DNA from: Lichenostomus cassidix | Lineage: Eukaryota > Chordata > Aves > Passeriformes > Meliphagidae | Assembly (NCBI GenBank): GCA_008360975.2 | Contig: CM039189.1 | Span: 9,304,056-9,368,055 of the forward strand | DNA length: 64,000 nucleotides | Direction of reading: 5' to 3' | Part shown: piece by piece, positions 24,136-36,150 of the stretch | Numbering within the stretch: position 1 is the stretch's first letter | Layout of the letters: each line of letters opens with the position of its first letter | Made by a program: the position numbers and the translations under genes | The notes under the pieces: model-generated | Database searches by the model: none | Told to the model about the DNA's origin: nothing | The model's input: the letters and a program-made list of their open reading frames with translations, nothing else

Positions 24136-25550
24136 ATTGCTGGTTCCTGGGCAGAGCATCTCCCCAGCGCCCAGTGGGCACAGGAGGGTGCAGAGCGGGG
24201 TCGCCCGTGTCGTGCTGCTAATCGCCGGAGAGGTCTTGGCCAAGGAGGACTGGCCCCCCTGCACCCTGCACCGGGGCTTGGCAGGGCAGTCTGGCACTTC
24301 TATGCAAGCTCTGTGCAGGCTACGCCGTGCCCGCGTGTCTCTCACCGGAGGCTGTACCGTTGGTGCCGTGTCCTGTCACCCAGGGTTTGGGGTTATCCTG
24401 CCCTGGGCTTGTTGCCCCCCAGAAATGGAAGCACTAACTCCCCCCTCTGTTTCTGGAGCTGCTGGCAAGGTGGACTTGGTGCCATGCCAGCTCCCCCTCT
24501 GTGGGGTCACTGCCTGCTCCCCATCACCTCCTCCTGGGACCACCCATCCCAGACCATGAGCTGGGGTACCCCAACAGGGTGCCCTGATGCCCCCTGTCCC
24601 GATAAGGGGGCAGCCCCAGAGCCAGCTGTGCCCTGGTGTGCCATGGGCAAGTCCTGGGGTGGGCACCCCCACCTTTATTTATTGCAAAGGGAAACTATCT
24701 ATAGAGAGATATATATTTTTAAGCTTATTTTAAAAGATTTATTTCTCAGCCTACAGCCTCTCCTGGCTGCCCAGGGTGCAGGCAGGGAGCGGGCAGACCC
24801 TTTGCCCAGTGCAGGGCTGCCCACTGGAGGCAGTAGGAGCCCAGGGGCACAGACCTGGTTCATTCCCCCACTTCATGGGCAGCTCACCCCTTCCAACATG
24901 CTAGTCTGTGCCTCAGTTTCCCCAGCGGCAAGGATGGGAAGGCTGGAGATCATGGATGTGCCACAGTGGAGAAAGGGATGCTGTTGCTCCCCAACGCACA
25001 GGCGGGGTTTTGGAAGGGGGAGACCCTTGGAATGGTCCTTGCTGTGCCAAGCCCCCGAGCTGTCCCACGATCACAGCCCCCCGTGCCACACTCGTGCTCT
25101 GCCCAGGGGATGGCACAGGCTTGAGCACGCACAGGACAGTGCACGCTGACGTGGGCTCCCACGGTGCCACCGGGCACATCTTGCTGGGAAACCGCATTTC
25201 TCACCATGTCCCTGTGCAACGGGGCTGTCCCTGCAGCCAGCTCCTGTCCCGTCCCCACCCCCATCCCGGGCACTGTCCGCGCCGTTACCCAGCACTTTAA
25301 CTCCAGCGGTGTTTGCCGTGCCTGCGGCCCCAGCCCCCCGACACTGCCGCTGAGCAGGGGTGGTCTCGGGGACACTGTCCCTGTGCCAGGCGTGGGCACG
25401 GTGGGCAGCCCCCCCTCCCCCCCAACACGCCATCTAAGTTATTTATATCAAAGAGAGCAAAGGTTTATTTTTGTAGTTTGTACAGGCGGTAGTGGGGACC
25501 GAAGGTTTATTTTTAAAGAGTAAATATATATATTATATATAAATTACCTG
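24136..25550 (+). other. PTCH2: Probable PTCH2 3' untranslated region
   Basis: AT-rich words such as TTTATTTATT, ATATATATTTTTAAGC (about 24708) and GTAAATATATATATTATATAT (about 25520) resemble the ends of patched 3'UTRs. No canonical plus-strand AATAAA is visible, so the cleavage site is uncertain. GACCACCCA at 24538-24546 is a second perfect GLI consensus. The open frame 24313-25149 has no conserved features and is treated as chance. Confidence 0.45.
25464..25511 (-). terminator. BTBD19: Minus-strand AATAAA signals, probable BTBD19 poly(A)
   Basis: TTTATT on the plus strand at 25464-25469 and 25506-25511 reads AATAAA on the minus strand, about 0.7 kb beyond the BTBD19 stop. Either would give BTBD19 a 3'UTR that abuts or overlaps the end of PTCH2. 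Confidence 0.45.
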
Positions 25551-26202
25551 CTGTGTCCGGCCCTTTCTCCTGGGGAACACAGCTGGAAAGGGGGTATGTG
25601 TGCAGAGACAGACCCAGCTGTGTGCACACATGCAATGCGGAGTTCAAGGGGGGCTACACACTGTGTGTAGAGTGTGTGTTGCACATGGGGAGCTGTCAGC
25701 CTGTGCTGCGTGTGTGTGGCCTGCTGGCGAGGCTTGGGGGGCCATGGGGGTGGGAGCCTGTCGGTGCAGCGGTGCGTGCGAAGATACCGGTGCGTCCCCT
25801 CCCACCTGCCCCCGCACCAAGCCCCAGGCTCCCCGTGCTCTTGTCCGGGCAGGTGCCGGTGTTCTCTCCCGCTGCAGCACGGCCCCGCTGCCGGGGGAGG
25901 GCAGCACGGCCCCGGGGAAGGAGGAGCTCAGCCTGGGTCCCCGCCCTGCAGGGATCCTTGCAGGCCCGCCACTCTTGGGTCACTGTCCGGGCTGCCTGCG
26001 GTGTCCTCGCACCCATCGCATAACCCGGCTCTACCCTACCCCCAACCCCTGCATCACTTTTTGGGGTGACGCAGGGATCCTGCCCTGGCCCCGACGCTGT
26101 GACATGGTACAAAGCACCTTACCGATGCTCTTGGCCTCGGCAGCCAGCCTGGCCCCTGCAGAGCCCCCGGGGCTGGGCTGGACCAAACTTGTCGCCCAGC
26201 CC

Positions 26203-29200
26203 CTACTTGGCGTGTGGCTCGAGGTGACGGTGGTGGTCGCGGGGCCGCGTGCCCCGGCGGGGACGGCAGAGGCGGGAGGGCACCCCACTGCCCTTCCTCA
26301 GTGCGTGGGCACGCCAGGCTGCCGCGATGTTCTCCACCTGTGGGGATGGGCACAGGGATGGGGCCATCAGTGTGGCCACAGTGTGGTCCTACCCAAGCCT
26401 TCCCTGCAGCATCCTCCAGCCCCAGAGGTCAGTCAGGAGACCCCGAGAACACGCAGCAGCTCACAGGGATAAGCAGGTCCTGCTGGTTGTGGGTCTCCAG
26501 TGTCACCAGTTCGCTGGGTGCCAGCAAGGGAAGACGCAGCTCCTTCACAGGCAGGGCAGCCACCTCTGGCACAGGACGCTCCAGGACAGCCTGTCAGACA
26601 CCAGGGTGTGAGGGATGGGGCTAGTGGTGTCCTGGGCACTGGGGGAGGTGGGGGCTTGGGGGGAGCGACAGAGCTTCTGTGTGCATCATAGAGCCCTGGG
26701 CTCAGGAATAGGGTGCTTACATTCCCAGCCTGGGCTGGAGGGGAGCCCAGGCACTCCTGGGTGGTTGTTGCTGCATGACACTCACCGAGCTGACGTGTGC
26801 CCACTCCCGCACAGCCTGCACCAGGTCCAGCTCATCCACGGCCAGGCGGTCACTGCGCAGCACCCGCGCCAGCACCACATCGGAGAGCTCACGGAAGCCC
26901 TGTGTCTGCACCACTGCCTGCCAGCACACCGCAACACCGGGGTGCTGAAACCAGGACCCCACACAACCACCACCCCCAGCCATCAGACACATCCTGGTGC
27001 CATCCCTGCCTGGCACCCCAGCATCCCCCAGTCCAAACTCAAATACCCTGGCATCCCAGTATCCCCAGCCTGCCTCAGCCAGTCACCCAGCATCTTCTCT
27101 CCAAATACCATTTGCTCCTCTCCTAGCCTCCAGGCATCCCATCCTTAGGGGCCCTGCTCCCTTGCCTCATGCAAAGTTCTCCATGCCACATGCCCCCCGT
27201 GCCCGGGGGTACCCCACACCATGCTCTCCCATCACCTGCCACCGTACCGCGGTGCAGCCCTCGATGAAGGCCAGGCAGTGCTGCTGGAGGTCTGCCTGCC
27301 CATAGGTCACCGCAGCCTGTGGGACAACACAGACACCTGCAAGGGGGTCTGAGGCAGGAGGGACTCCCCACCAAAGCCCTACAGAAACACAGGCACTCTA
27401 AGGGACGCAGGTGAGGCAGACATCCCTCTGTGTGGGTGTCATGGGGAGGAAGGGACACCAAGGTCCCCTTCTTCTCTGGCCTACCACACAACAAATATTT
27501 TGGTGGCTCTAACACCCACAGAGGTCACCCAGCCCCACCCTCAGCAAATGTGACTTTCCATTGCTGTTCAGGGACATCACCCAGCTTGCAGTGGGGGAGA
27601 GGCCCATGGTGTTGTTCTCACAAGGTCACACTGTGGGCGTGTGAAACGACCAGCCCCGAGTGCTCCTTGTGTGGGCACAGAGTAAGCTTAAAGCCCCTCC
27701 ACAGGTGCCCCATGCCCTGGTGCCAGCCCCAGCCCAACCCATAGCTGCCATCCCCCACTGCAGCAGGAATTTGGGGTTGCTCTCGTTTTCTCCCAGCCCT
27801 ACTGAGCAATGCTTGTCCCAGGGCTGGCACTACCCATCTGGGCACCAGGAAGGCATGTCCCTCTCTCCCCAAAGCAGCCCCTGTGTGTGTGGGGTACTCA
27901 GAACCAGCACAGGCAGGGTGAACATCACCTCCTCCTCCACCACAGCAGGGGACCAGCGCTGACGTAAGTGGGGAGGGCAGGCGAGCTGTTTTCTTCAGGT
28001 TTGTTTTGTTCTGGGGTTTTGGGGTTTCTTGTTTTGTTTCCTCCGGGCCAGTTTTAGCTCTGTTTATGTCACAGTGGTCTGGCACCACATCTGGCTGGAG
28101 CTCTGTGCTCTGGGGCAGGCACCTCACCCCAAGATTGTTTCAGCTTGTGGGAGATGAAACAAATCCCCCTCCTCTGGGCAGCAGCCTTGGTCCCATCAAG
28201 TAGCATGGCCAGGGCCACTAGGACCTTCCCAAGGCTATTTTTATGTGCCTCAGCTCTCAGCAGGGGTTTGGGGACTGGGAGGCACAAAACCCAGTGCCTC
28301 CCAGTTTCATGCAGATGATGACAAAGCCCTGGCACTAGGGAGCTCTGGCGAGCCCTGCTCAGGGCAGTGTGAAGACACTTCTCTACCAGGTTCTGGTGGC
28401 GCCGCTGGCATCCCCGGTACAATCCCAGTGGTCTGGGAGCTGGCAAGACAGCTGCTGTGCCAGGGGTGAATAGGAAATCCTGCCCCACTGTCCAGCTCAG
28501 AACAGGAGTTCTGGCAAGTCAGCTCCTGCCCCAAAACTTATAGGTTATTTTTAACTCTTTGTGACCCTACTGGTGTCACTCTTACCTGCAGGGCCTCGCA
28601 GACCTGCTCCACACTCAGCGTGTCCTTGATGAACTTGACGCAGAGCTGGAAGGCAGACAGGGAGAGGGTGGGCAGAGGTCTCTCAGTGTGGATGTTGGCA
28701 GCCAGCTTGGCCACTGAGTGAGCCAGGGACCAAGCCTGATGTGACCAAACTTAGCCAACCTGATAGCCCCAGGTGGGTCCCCTACCCCTGCCTACAGATG
28801 CCATCCATGTTCTGCCACAGGGCACAATCCTGGCACCACCTGCAGTGTATTGGGTGACCTCAGCTTTGTCCCAGCCCTGCCTGCCTGCTGTGCTCTAGCT
28901 GTGACTGCTGCAGGACCAACATGTCCAGCTGCACCCCACACATGGATGATGCAGGTGGGATTCAGCCAGACCAGCATATTTATCAGTGAGTAGGACCTCT
29001 CTCCTGTCTATCTCAGCTGCCTACCAGAGTCCCTGGGAAACCCAAGGGGATGTGACATGCAGGGAGGAGCTGTCAGCTGGGGCAGAAGGGCCCTGAGTCA
29101 CTGGCAGGAGGGAGATGAGGTCACCCTGCAGCTAGGCACACTGACACGGTTTCCCCTGCTGTCCTTAGTCAGCCCCTTTCCCTCTCACCCCTCCTCTATG

Positions 29201-32200
29201 GCTCTCCCCACTGCAGGTCATCCCCCTGAGGATGCATTTGCTAGGTGGTGGGGTGTGACTCATGTGACAGGAGCACCAGGTCCCCCTTTTCTGCTACATC
29301 CCTTGTCCCTTCCCAGCCCAGACAGATGTTTGACAGCTCTGTGCCACATCTGGGCTTTGGCTGAGCTTGTTCCCACAGGTCCCATCCAACCGTCCTGGCA
29401 GAGGAACCCATGATTCCTCAGCTCCTGAGGTACTTCCCCAGTGAGATGGGGAGGGGAAGTCCGGGTGTGAGATGCCAAGTCATGAAGTCAGCCCTGCTGT
29501 AATTCAGGAATCAGGCTGATGACATGGCCTGGCCACCCTCCCCAACAACGAGATGCTGCAGCTCCCTGACCCCTCCTTGTCCAGCTCCCACCCTTCCTCT
29601 TTGATCCCTGCTGCCTTCCCAAAACCCTCCCCGCTGAAGCAGCATCCCCTCAGCAGCACCACAGCTGGGGTGCTGATGCTGCCAAGATTAGGGCTCTCTT
29701 TACTGCATCATCCTGTCAGATGACCAGAGAGCACATGTGGGCGATGGCACAGGGGCTTTCCTTCTGACCTTTGCTTTGCAGGAGATGTGAAACTCCCTGT
29801 CCGTCCCCATGACTTCCCGGGATTCCCCTGTGGGATTCCCGGCTGCTGCTGCACCCCTTCAAGGGGGATCCCCTGGAGAGACCTTCCAGGATTGAGAAGC
29901 AGGGCCAAGCCTGTGTGATGCACCACGGTGCTTTCCTAAGAGGCACCTCCAGCTACCACCCATGCAGGGACCATCTTAGGGTGCTGCCCAGCCTAGGGGC
30001 ACTCAGGGACCACTGCCCCCAGCCTAAATGGGGCCATACCTTGCACAGGTCCTGCAAGCCATACTCCACTGACGACGTCAGCACCTCCAGCGCCTGCAGG
30101 CAAGAGGGACCTTGTGAGCATCAGTGTGCAGGGCCATGGATGGGCACAGCAGCCCAGGGGCAAGGCATGTGTGCTCCTGTCTCCATCAAAGCTCCCGAGT
30201 GGGCAGGGGAGGTAAGGCTACTGCACAGAGAAAAATTTAGGTCTCCTGCTGTGGTGTCCCCATTCCCACTATCTAGGGTGTGCACAGCCAGATATTCCAA
30301 GGCTGGGACAAGGTGCTCTGGACACCCCACTGTACTGGGTTGAGACCCCACACATTCATCACACTGTTAGCCAGCCAGAGAGTATCACACAGACCATCTC
30401 TCCCAACTTTGGCACACCAAGATCTGCAAAACACCCCCTTCCCCTGCATCCCCCTCTTGTCCCTCCCACATCCATGGTCCCCACCAGCCCCATCCCCACT
30501 TACGATGTGGCTGTTGAGGGTGACACTGTTGGTGTAGAGGAACTCTATGACGGCCAGGAAGACCTCAGGCTGCACATTGCCCAGGACGAAGGGGCCCTGG
30601 GGTGGGACACTGCTGGAGGAGTCCTGACTGCCCACCGGTGCCGGGCTCAGCATCCCACGGAACGCCTGACAGCGGCATGCCAGCACACAGCGGTGGGCAA
30701 ACACCTGCTGCTGCTCCCGGCCCACCACGAACATCACATCGCTGCGGGGAACAGGGGACAGTGAGGGACACAGTGCCTGGAAAGCAAGGGCACAGCCTGC
30801 CCTGGGCCAGGACCAGGTACACAGGAAGGGACCTGCTGAGTGCCTGTCACAGTGGGGCAGTACCCTTTAATTTTAACCTGGGGGTTTGTCCCAAAAGGGG
30901 CACAGAGAGGAACTTGTTGGTGGCTCCTTTCAGCCATTTGAATGCTGCAGGTGAGGTGAGCAAGACAAGTCCTCTGGAAAGCACAGAGAGCCCTGGGTGC
31001 TGGCACGGAGCAGGGCAGAGAAAGGCCAAGGACAGCTGGAGAAAGTGACTTTCTCTTTTGGCACAGCGGAGCCAAGGAAAGCATGGCTGTCACCAGGATC
31101 AGCCTCCTTGACTCATGGGAACTGACTCATCGTCTCAGGGATGTGAAGCCTCTGGCATTGCTGCCAGCAGGGCTGGCACTGGCCCAGCAGGGAAGCCTGT
31201 GGCACACACTGGGGCACAGGGACCATCCTGTTGCTCTGATCCCCTACAACCCTGCCCCCCGCAAAAGATTCCCAAGCTCAATGACCTGGGAAAGGGGGGC
31301 AAGATCAGGGGAAAGGAAGCAGGAAAAGGACAGGAAGTCTCGAGCCTGTGAGCACCTGTGGCCATGGTCCATCCATCCCCTTGCCCCTTCCTCCATCCCA
31401 GCAGGCCAACGAGCAGAAGACATACCACCCAAACTCCAGCTGCCATGAGGACATGGCACAAATCCATGGCTTGACCCTCAGTGTCCCACAGGGAGGTGGA
31501 TGAGCCCACCATAAGGTGCTGTGGCTAGGGAGTTTTCACTGGGATTTCTCTTATGGGTGGCCAAAAATTTCACCCAGAAAATTTCAGCAGGAATGGGGAT
31601 TTCCTTAGATAGTTCTGGTCAGGCTGGCCAGGCCTCAGCAGGAAGTGGGTGAAGAAGAACACAGCCAGGCAGGACATACCATGCAGGTGAGGGAAGCCAA
31701 GGCAACATCTCCATCTCTGCTCCCCACACTGGCGAGAGCTGGCAGGAATGCCAAACCCTGTGAGGAGGGACAGCCAGGCTGTTGCATGCCCTCCAGGGAG
31801 GTTGAAGTAAAGCACAAGTTGAGCTGGGTGGGAGAGGAATTGAGCAGGGAGGAAGCTGCCCCTGGGGAGAACAATGGGTGCAGTATCCCCATTCGTGGCA
31901 AGGGCAGGAGCCCCAGCACAGGATTTACCCTGGGATACTGCCTTGCCCTGTTGACACCATTCCTTGGTACGGAGGGCGTCTGGGCACACCCAGGAACTTT
32001 CCCTCCTCCTGAGAAATGGTGGCTCTCGAGGGTGGGTTACACCTGGGCAGCGGTGGATCCCTGATGTCATGCGGGTGTGTGGGGAGCGCTGCACAAGCCA
32101 GGTCAGCCCCGCCAGCTGCACAGAGCTCCCCGAATGCCTGCGGGCCCCAACCCCCTCAGCAGGGAGGGCTCGGGGCTGCGGGAAAACAGCACGGAGCAGC

Positions 32201-32341
32201 CAGCGGGGCCTTCAGCGTGGCTGGGGGGAGGCGACACGCCCCGGGCCCTCACCTGAACTGGGGGTTGTTGACCAGGGTGCGGAGGGCAGCGGTGAAGGCG
32301 GCCACGTCGCCCTGCAGCTGCGCCGAGCAGGGTCCGGCCAT
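26203..32341 (-). CDS. BTBD19: BTB/POZ domain-containing protein 19
   Basis: BTB proteins of this type are usually protein-interaction or cullin-3 adaptor proteins; the precise role of BTBD19 is poorly known. Exons in coding order: 32341-32253, 30741-30504, 30093-30040, 28645-28586, 27316-27248, 26917-26786, 26590-26465, 26337-26203. They join in phase to 300 residues (human about 291). The BTB fold covers about residues 29-115, with NPQFSDVMFVVG at the start, FAHRCVLACRCQAFRGML in the middle and FLAVIEFLYTNSV near its end. A BACK-like helical region follows (about 120-230). The basic C-terminus has RLCRPRRGTRPRDHHRHL. The start is the first ATG of a GC-rich first exon. It is tail-to-tail with PTCH2 and head-to-head with DYNLT4, as in mammals. 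Confidence 0.93.
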
Positions 32342-33018
32342 GGGCTGCCTCAGGGAGCGCGGCGGCGGAAGGAGGCGCGGGCAGGCGGGAGGAGGATGGC
32401 GGGAGGGAATCTGGAGGCTGTCGGGAGGCTGGCCAGCCCGGGGAGGCCGCGGGGAGGAAGCCAGCACGCTGCGTCATAGGACACGGCCCATTGCTAGGGA
32501 AACCTGGCAGGCAGCGCTGGGGCTGGAGGCCGGGCTGCCGGGAGAGCAGTGGGAGGGAGCGACGGGACAGTGAGGCATGAAGCACAGCCTTGCTGCTGAG
32601 GCCGCTCCGTCCGGCCCTCACCGGATGGGGAAGCAGGGCCGCGTCTTGCTGCAAGTGGAATTCTCTGCAGTGTTTCATGGCTTGGCTCCGGCACCCCTGG
32701 CACGGGGACACCTCAGGCTGGTGGCTTTGCTGCAGAGCAAAGAGATGGGGTGAAGAGAGGCAGGCAGCTGGGATTTTGGAAAAGACAGCACATGCACAGA
32801 TATCAACCTTACCTCCACCTGCACAGCCCCCATGGAAAGCTGCTGGGCATGGCTGGGTCCCCAGCAGCAGCACTGGAGCAAACTTGAGCCCAGCAGGGAT
32901 ATTTGCACCCTGAGATGGGGGAAGCCTTCTCTGCTTCGATACTCCAGGCCAGAGCCCTGCAGTTCTTATGTCTGCTTAGGGCACAAGTGATTGCAGGCAG
33001 AAAAAAGCATCACCAGCC

Positions 33019-33120
33019 TCATAGAAGGGCTTGGGTGGGAAGGGACGATCTAGTTCCAACTCCCTGCCATAGGCAGGGATGCCACCCACTAGATCAGGTT
33101 GCTCACCTAAGCCCAAACCA
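33019..33120 (-). mobile_element. CR1 LINE 3'-end fragment, antisense
   Basis: The plus strand reads like the reverse complement of a CR1 3' end: GGGAAGGGACGATCTAGTTCC, then CCCTGCCATAGGCAGGGATG and CACTAGATCAGGTTGCTCA. Only about 100 diverged bases remain, so this is a dead fragment. Confidence 0.8.
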
Positions 33121-33575
33121 AGTGCTGTGCCAGGGGATGCATTGTCCCCATTCTCCGAACCCTTGGCTGGCCTCAAGCAGCCCAAGGAGAGCAATACAGG
33201 AGATCACCCTTGGAGGGATCCACCTTTGTTTGTCAGTGGGTGGTGCGAGGGAGAGGCAGGAATGGGGCTGGAGCTGAGGCAGCACCCCAAGGGAATGGGG
33301 TCCAGCTGGCAGTGTGCTTGGCAGAGCTAGTCAGAGGCAGGCTATAAATACCTCTGACGGGAGATAGAAACACAAAAGCCGTCTCCACTTTCCTCAAATA
33401 GCTCAGCAGCCAAGCCAGACAAAGGCACATTGATGGAGCAGCCATGTAGTACCAGCTGGGCTGGGCTCCTCTGGCAGAGAGAAACCCCAGCCAGGGTTGG
33501 GAGCCCCCAGGGACCTGCTCCCCCCCGGGGGCATTACAGCATCAGGGTCCCTAGCACGCGGCAGGGCTGTGCTCC

Positions 33576-33727
33576 ATCCAGTTCCTGGAAGTGTTCAAGG
33601 CTGAGTTGGATAGGGCCCTGAGCAATCTGATCCAGGGGTGGCATCCCTGCCCAGGGCAGGTGGTTTGGAACTAGATTATCTTTAAGGTCCTTTGCAATAG
33701 AACCCATTACATGGTTATATGATTCAA
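33576..33727 (+). mobile_element. CR1 LINE 3'-end fragment, sense
   Basis: CTGGAAGTGTTCAAGGCTGA, GAGCAATCTGATCCAGG, CATCCCTGCCC and GGAACTAGATTATCTTTAAGG follow the order of the bird CR1 3'UTR, ending in degenerate ATGGTTATATGATTCAA in place of the ATTCTATG terminus. It lies in opposite orientation to the fragment at 33019-33120, so the two are separate insertions. Confidence 0.85.
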
Positions 33728-34607
33728 TGGGTGCCCACCCACCCACACTCTCCCTTGGTGCAGTGGGGCATAAGTACCCAAAGGATGCAAATCTCTGAGC
33801 AAAATCAAGCCGTTGGAAGTCCCAGCCCCAGTGCATCCCATAGTTAGGGTGCAAAATAGCGATTACAGTGGCTGTTCTCCACCCCCTGCTCTTCTCTTGC
33901 ACATCATCAGCAGCCTGCATTTTTCAGGGCTGGCAGGGAGCTGAGGTTGGAGGGCACATGCCTGGAGTAACCAAGTCCCTGTGCTGGCACAGCTGAAAAT
34001 GCAGGAGGGGGCAGGAGTGAAGTGGGACGGGACTGTCCAGGGACCAGGAAACAAGGAGTTACAGAAGCCATGCCCCAGAGCAGCCCTGGAGACTTACAGT
34101 GTCACGTAGCAACACTTCACCTTCCAGGAGCATAACAGGTTTGTTCCAGGAGCGCAACAGGTTTGGCCCTGCTCACAGCAACTTGCAAGACAAAGATCAG
34201 TGGATGTCACTGCCCAGGACCAGAGACAAGTCCCCTGGGTTTACTCTGGAACAACAGGAGTGAGACTAAGGGTAAGTGTGGAATCAGATGCAGACAGGAA
34301 TGCTGGGGAAAGAGACACTCACCTGTGCCAGGGGAAAGACGGGACAGGAGAACAGAGGACTGCGTGGGCCATGCGTTGCTGCACTGGATCAACCCTAGCT
34401 GGCCAAATCTGCTGGGCCTGGAGGTGCTGGAGAAGGGAAGGCAGCTGCCATGGATCTTCCAGCCCCTCTGCATCTTGTCCCAGAGACCCATATGCTGGGA
34501 GGTGTGGGATTTGTGGGGGGCAGGGAGAAGTGAGGCAGAGAGGCAGGGTAATGGAGAGGCCACCTCACCTGACACTCAGAGTTACATCTCCTTTCCAGGC
34601 CCCCCCT

Positions 34608-35261
34608 ATGGCTGAGCAGCCCTTCCCGGAGATGGCCGTGCTAGCCCAGGTGCTGGCTGCAGACAGCACTGAAGCCCCTTCATTCCGCACTGCACGCCGT
34701 GGCTCCCAGCCCACAGCCCCGGCCCGGGGCACTGAGGATGGCAAACCACACCCCTTGCTCTCCCGCCGCAACTCCATGCTCAGCCGCCGCAGCTCGTTTG
34801 GGATGGTCCCGGGGAGCAGGCGTCCCTCCATTGGCCCCTGGATGTTCCACAGACGTGTTAGCTTCTCTGGGCTCCCAATTTTCGAACCCATCCTCAAGAC
34901 CCGCCTTGAAAACACTTACAGGATAGGGCCAGAGAAAGGCTGCAAGTTCAATGCGGAGCGGGTGCAGCGGGTGCTGGAGAGGACCCTGGCCAGTGCATTG
35001 GGGAACACCGTCTACAGCCCCCAGGGCAGTGCCCCACTGGCCCAGAGCGTGAATGAGCTGCTGCAGAGCCGGGCCAAGGAGGTAGTGCCACCCCGCTACA
35101 AGCTGGTCTGCCATTTGGTGCTGGGCCAGCAGGGCCAGCAGAGCCTGTTGGTGGCCAGCCGGGCACTATGGGACCCTGAGACTGACAGCTTTGCCTCCGC
35201 CACTTTCACAAATGCCTCCCTCTTTGCTGTGGCCACAGTGCATGGGGTCTACTTTGAGTAG
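34608..35261 (+). CDS. DYNLT4: Dynein light chain Tctex-type 4
   Basis: Tctex-type dynein light chain (old name TCTEX1D4), a cytoplasmic dynein-associated protein also known to bind protein phosphatase 1. A single coding exon gives 217 residues (human about 221). The N-terminal third is basic and serine-rich (SRRNSMLSRRSSFG, 52-65) and carries RVSF at 83-86, the PP1-docking RVxF motif reported for the mammalian protein. The Tctex domain fills residues 100-217, with PPRYKLVCHLVLG and the usual C-terminal strand ending in VHGVYFE. The start is the first ATG after the acceptor at 34598. PLK3 converges on it from the right. Confidence 0.93.
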   Translation: MAEQPFPEMAVLAQVLAADSTEAPSFRTARRGSQPTAPARGTEDGKPHPLLSRRNSMLSRRSSFGMVPGSRRPSIGPWMFHRRVSFSGLPIFEPILKTRLENTYRIGPEKGCKFNAERVQRVLERTLASALGNTVYSPQGSAPLAQSVNELLQSRAKEVVPPRYKLVCHLVLGQQGQQSLLVASRALWDPETDSFASATFTNASLFAVATVHGVYFE

Positions 35262-35314
35262 CACACACCTCTCCGTGCACCTAGTCTTGTAGAGCTGTAG
35301 AGAGAGCAGCTGAA

Positions 35315-35320
35315 AATAAA
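35315..35320 (+). terminator. DYNLT4: Poly(A) signal of DYNLT4
   Basis: Canonical AATAAA 54 bases after the stop codon, giving a very short 3'UTR. Confidence 0.85.
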
Positions 35321-35339
35321 GAGGTTTTGTCCAGCTGTG

Positions 35340-36030
35340 TGTCATACCTGAAGTCTGCGGCCAGGGTGTGTGCAGGGAGCGAGATACGGCTGCTCACTCC
35401 AGCCTCAGCTCACACCCACACTGCAGTTCCCACTAATGTGGTTTGCAAAAAGACCCAAGCAGCAGCAAACACAACAAGAGGTTGGATTTCCCTGGAAGAG
35501 GCAACTGCCCAAGGCTGTTGGAACAGCCCAGGCTGCTTCCCACAGCACAAGCTGCTCCCATGCAGATTGATTACACAGATCACCTTCAAAGCAAGCTCAT
35601 AGAGCTCTTTCCTGGCTTCATGCCCAGCTCATATCCCATCACACAAGATGTCAGTGCAAGGACCTGGGCAACCCCTCCACCACCTCGGTCAGAGCTCCTG
35701 CCTTCTGCAGCTCAGCAGAATCAGGAGAGCAGCTGGGCTGGGTCCAAATGCAGAAAGAATTGGGAATGAGTTTGGCAGCAGCAAGAAGCTGAGGCAGCTC
35801 CAGGGCTCTACTGGCATGAGCAAGAGCTAACTCTGCCCTTTGTGCAGTCCCATGAAAGAAGTGGAGGTATCACATGGGCTCCTCACACCCATCCTGCCTC
35901 CCTGACCTTGTCCCCCAGCAAAACAGTGAGTGTCAAGAAGCGTCATCCCTGGCAGGCAGGAGCAGCTCTGGAGCAAGGATGATGCTGAAGCCCTCTTGTG
36001 ACTCCAGCTTCAAACAAGGCAGACACAGTT
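35340..36030. other. Spacer between the convergent DYNLT4 and PLK3 3' ends
   Basis: Unique sequence of about 700 bases. No gene, recognised repeat or motif was found in it. Confidence 0.6.
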
Positions 36031-36050
36031 TGCCCGTACACAAATGAGTT

Positions 36051-36056
36051 TTTATT
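36051..36056 (-). terminator. PLK3: Poly(A) signal of PLK3
   Basis: The plus strand reads TTTATT, giving AATAAA on the minus strand about 830 bases past the PLK3 stop codon. Confidence 0.8.
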
Positions 36057-36099
36057 GAGGCAAGTCAGGGAGAGGGGAACTGCATGTGGACAGACCAAC

Positions 36100-36150
36100 A
36101 GGAAAAATAAATAATTCCATATAAATAAGATACATAAATAGTCCCACATG
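36100..36150 (-). promoter_or_regulatory. PLK3: AU-rich element in the PLK3 3'UTR
   Basis: On the minus strand this segment contains several ATTTA pentamers (TATTTATG, TTATTTATATGG, ATTATTTATTT) just before the poly(A) signal. Such elements shorten mRNA half-life. PLK3 is an immediate-early, rapidly induced transcript, so an ARE fits. Confidence 0.7.

Larger units (their letters stand above)
32342..34607. other. Divergent spacer between BTBD19 and DYNLT4
   Basis: The first 250 bases are the GC-rich promoter of BTBD19. The rest is unique sequence with two CR1 fragments. DYNLT4 probably has a non-coding first exon here, because its start codon lies 10 bases after a good acceptor (CTCCTTTCCAG ending 34598). 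I could not place that exon with confidence. Confidence 0.55.

Noticed and set aside
24313..25149. Open frame of 278 codons after PTCH2
   Set aside because: Lies in the probable 3'UTR, runs through AT-rich UTR words, and has no domain.
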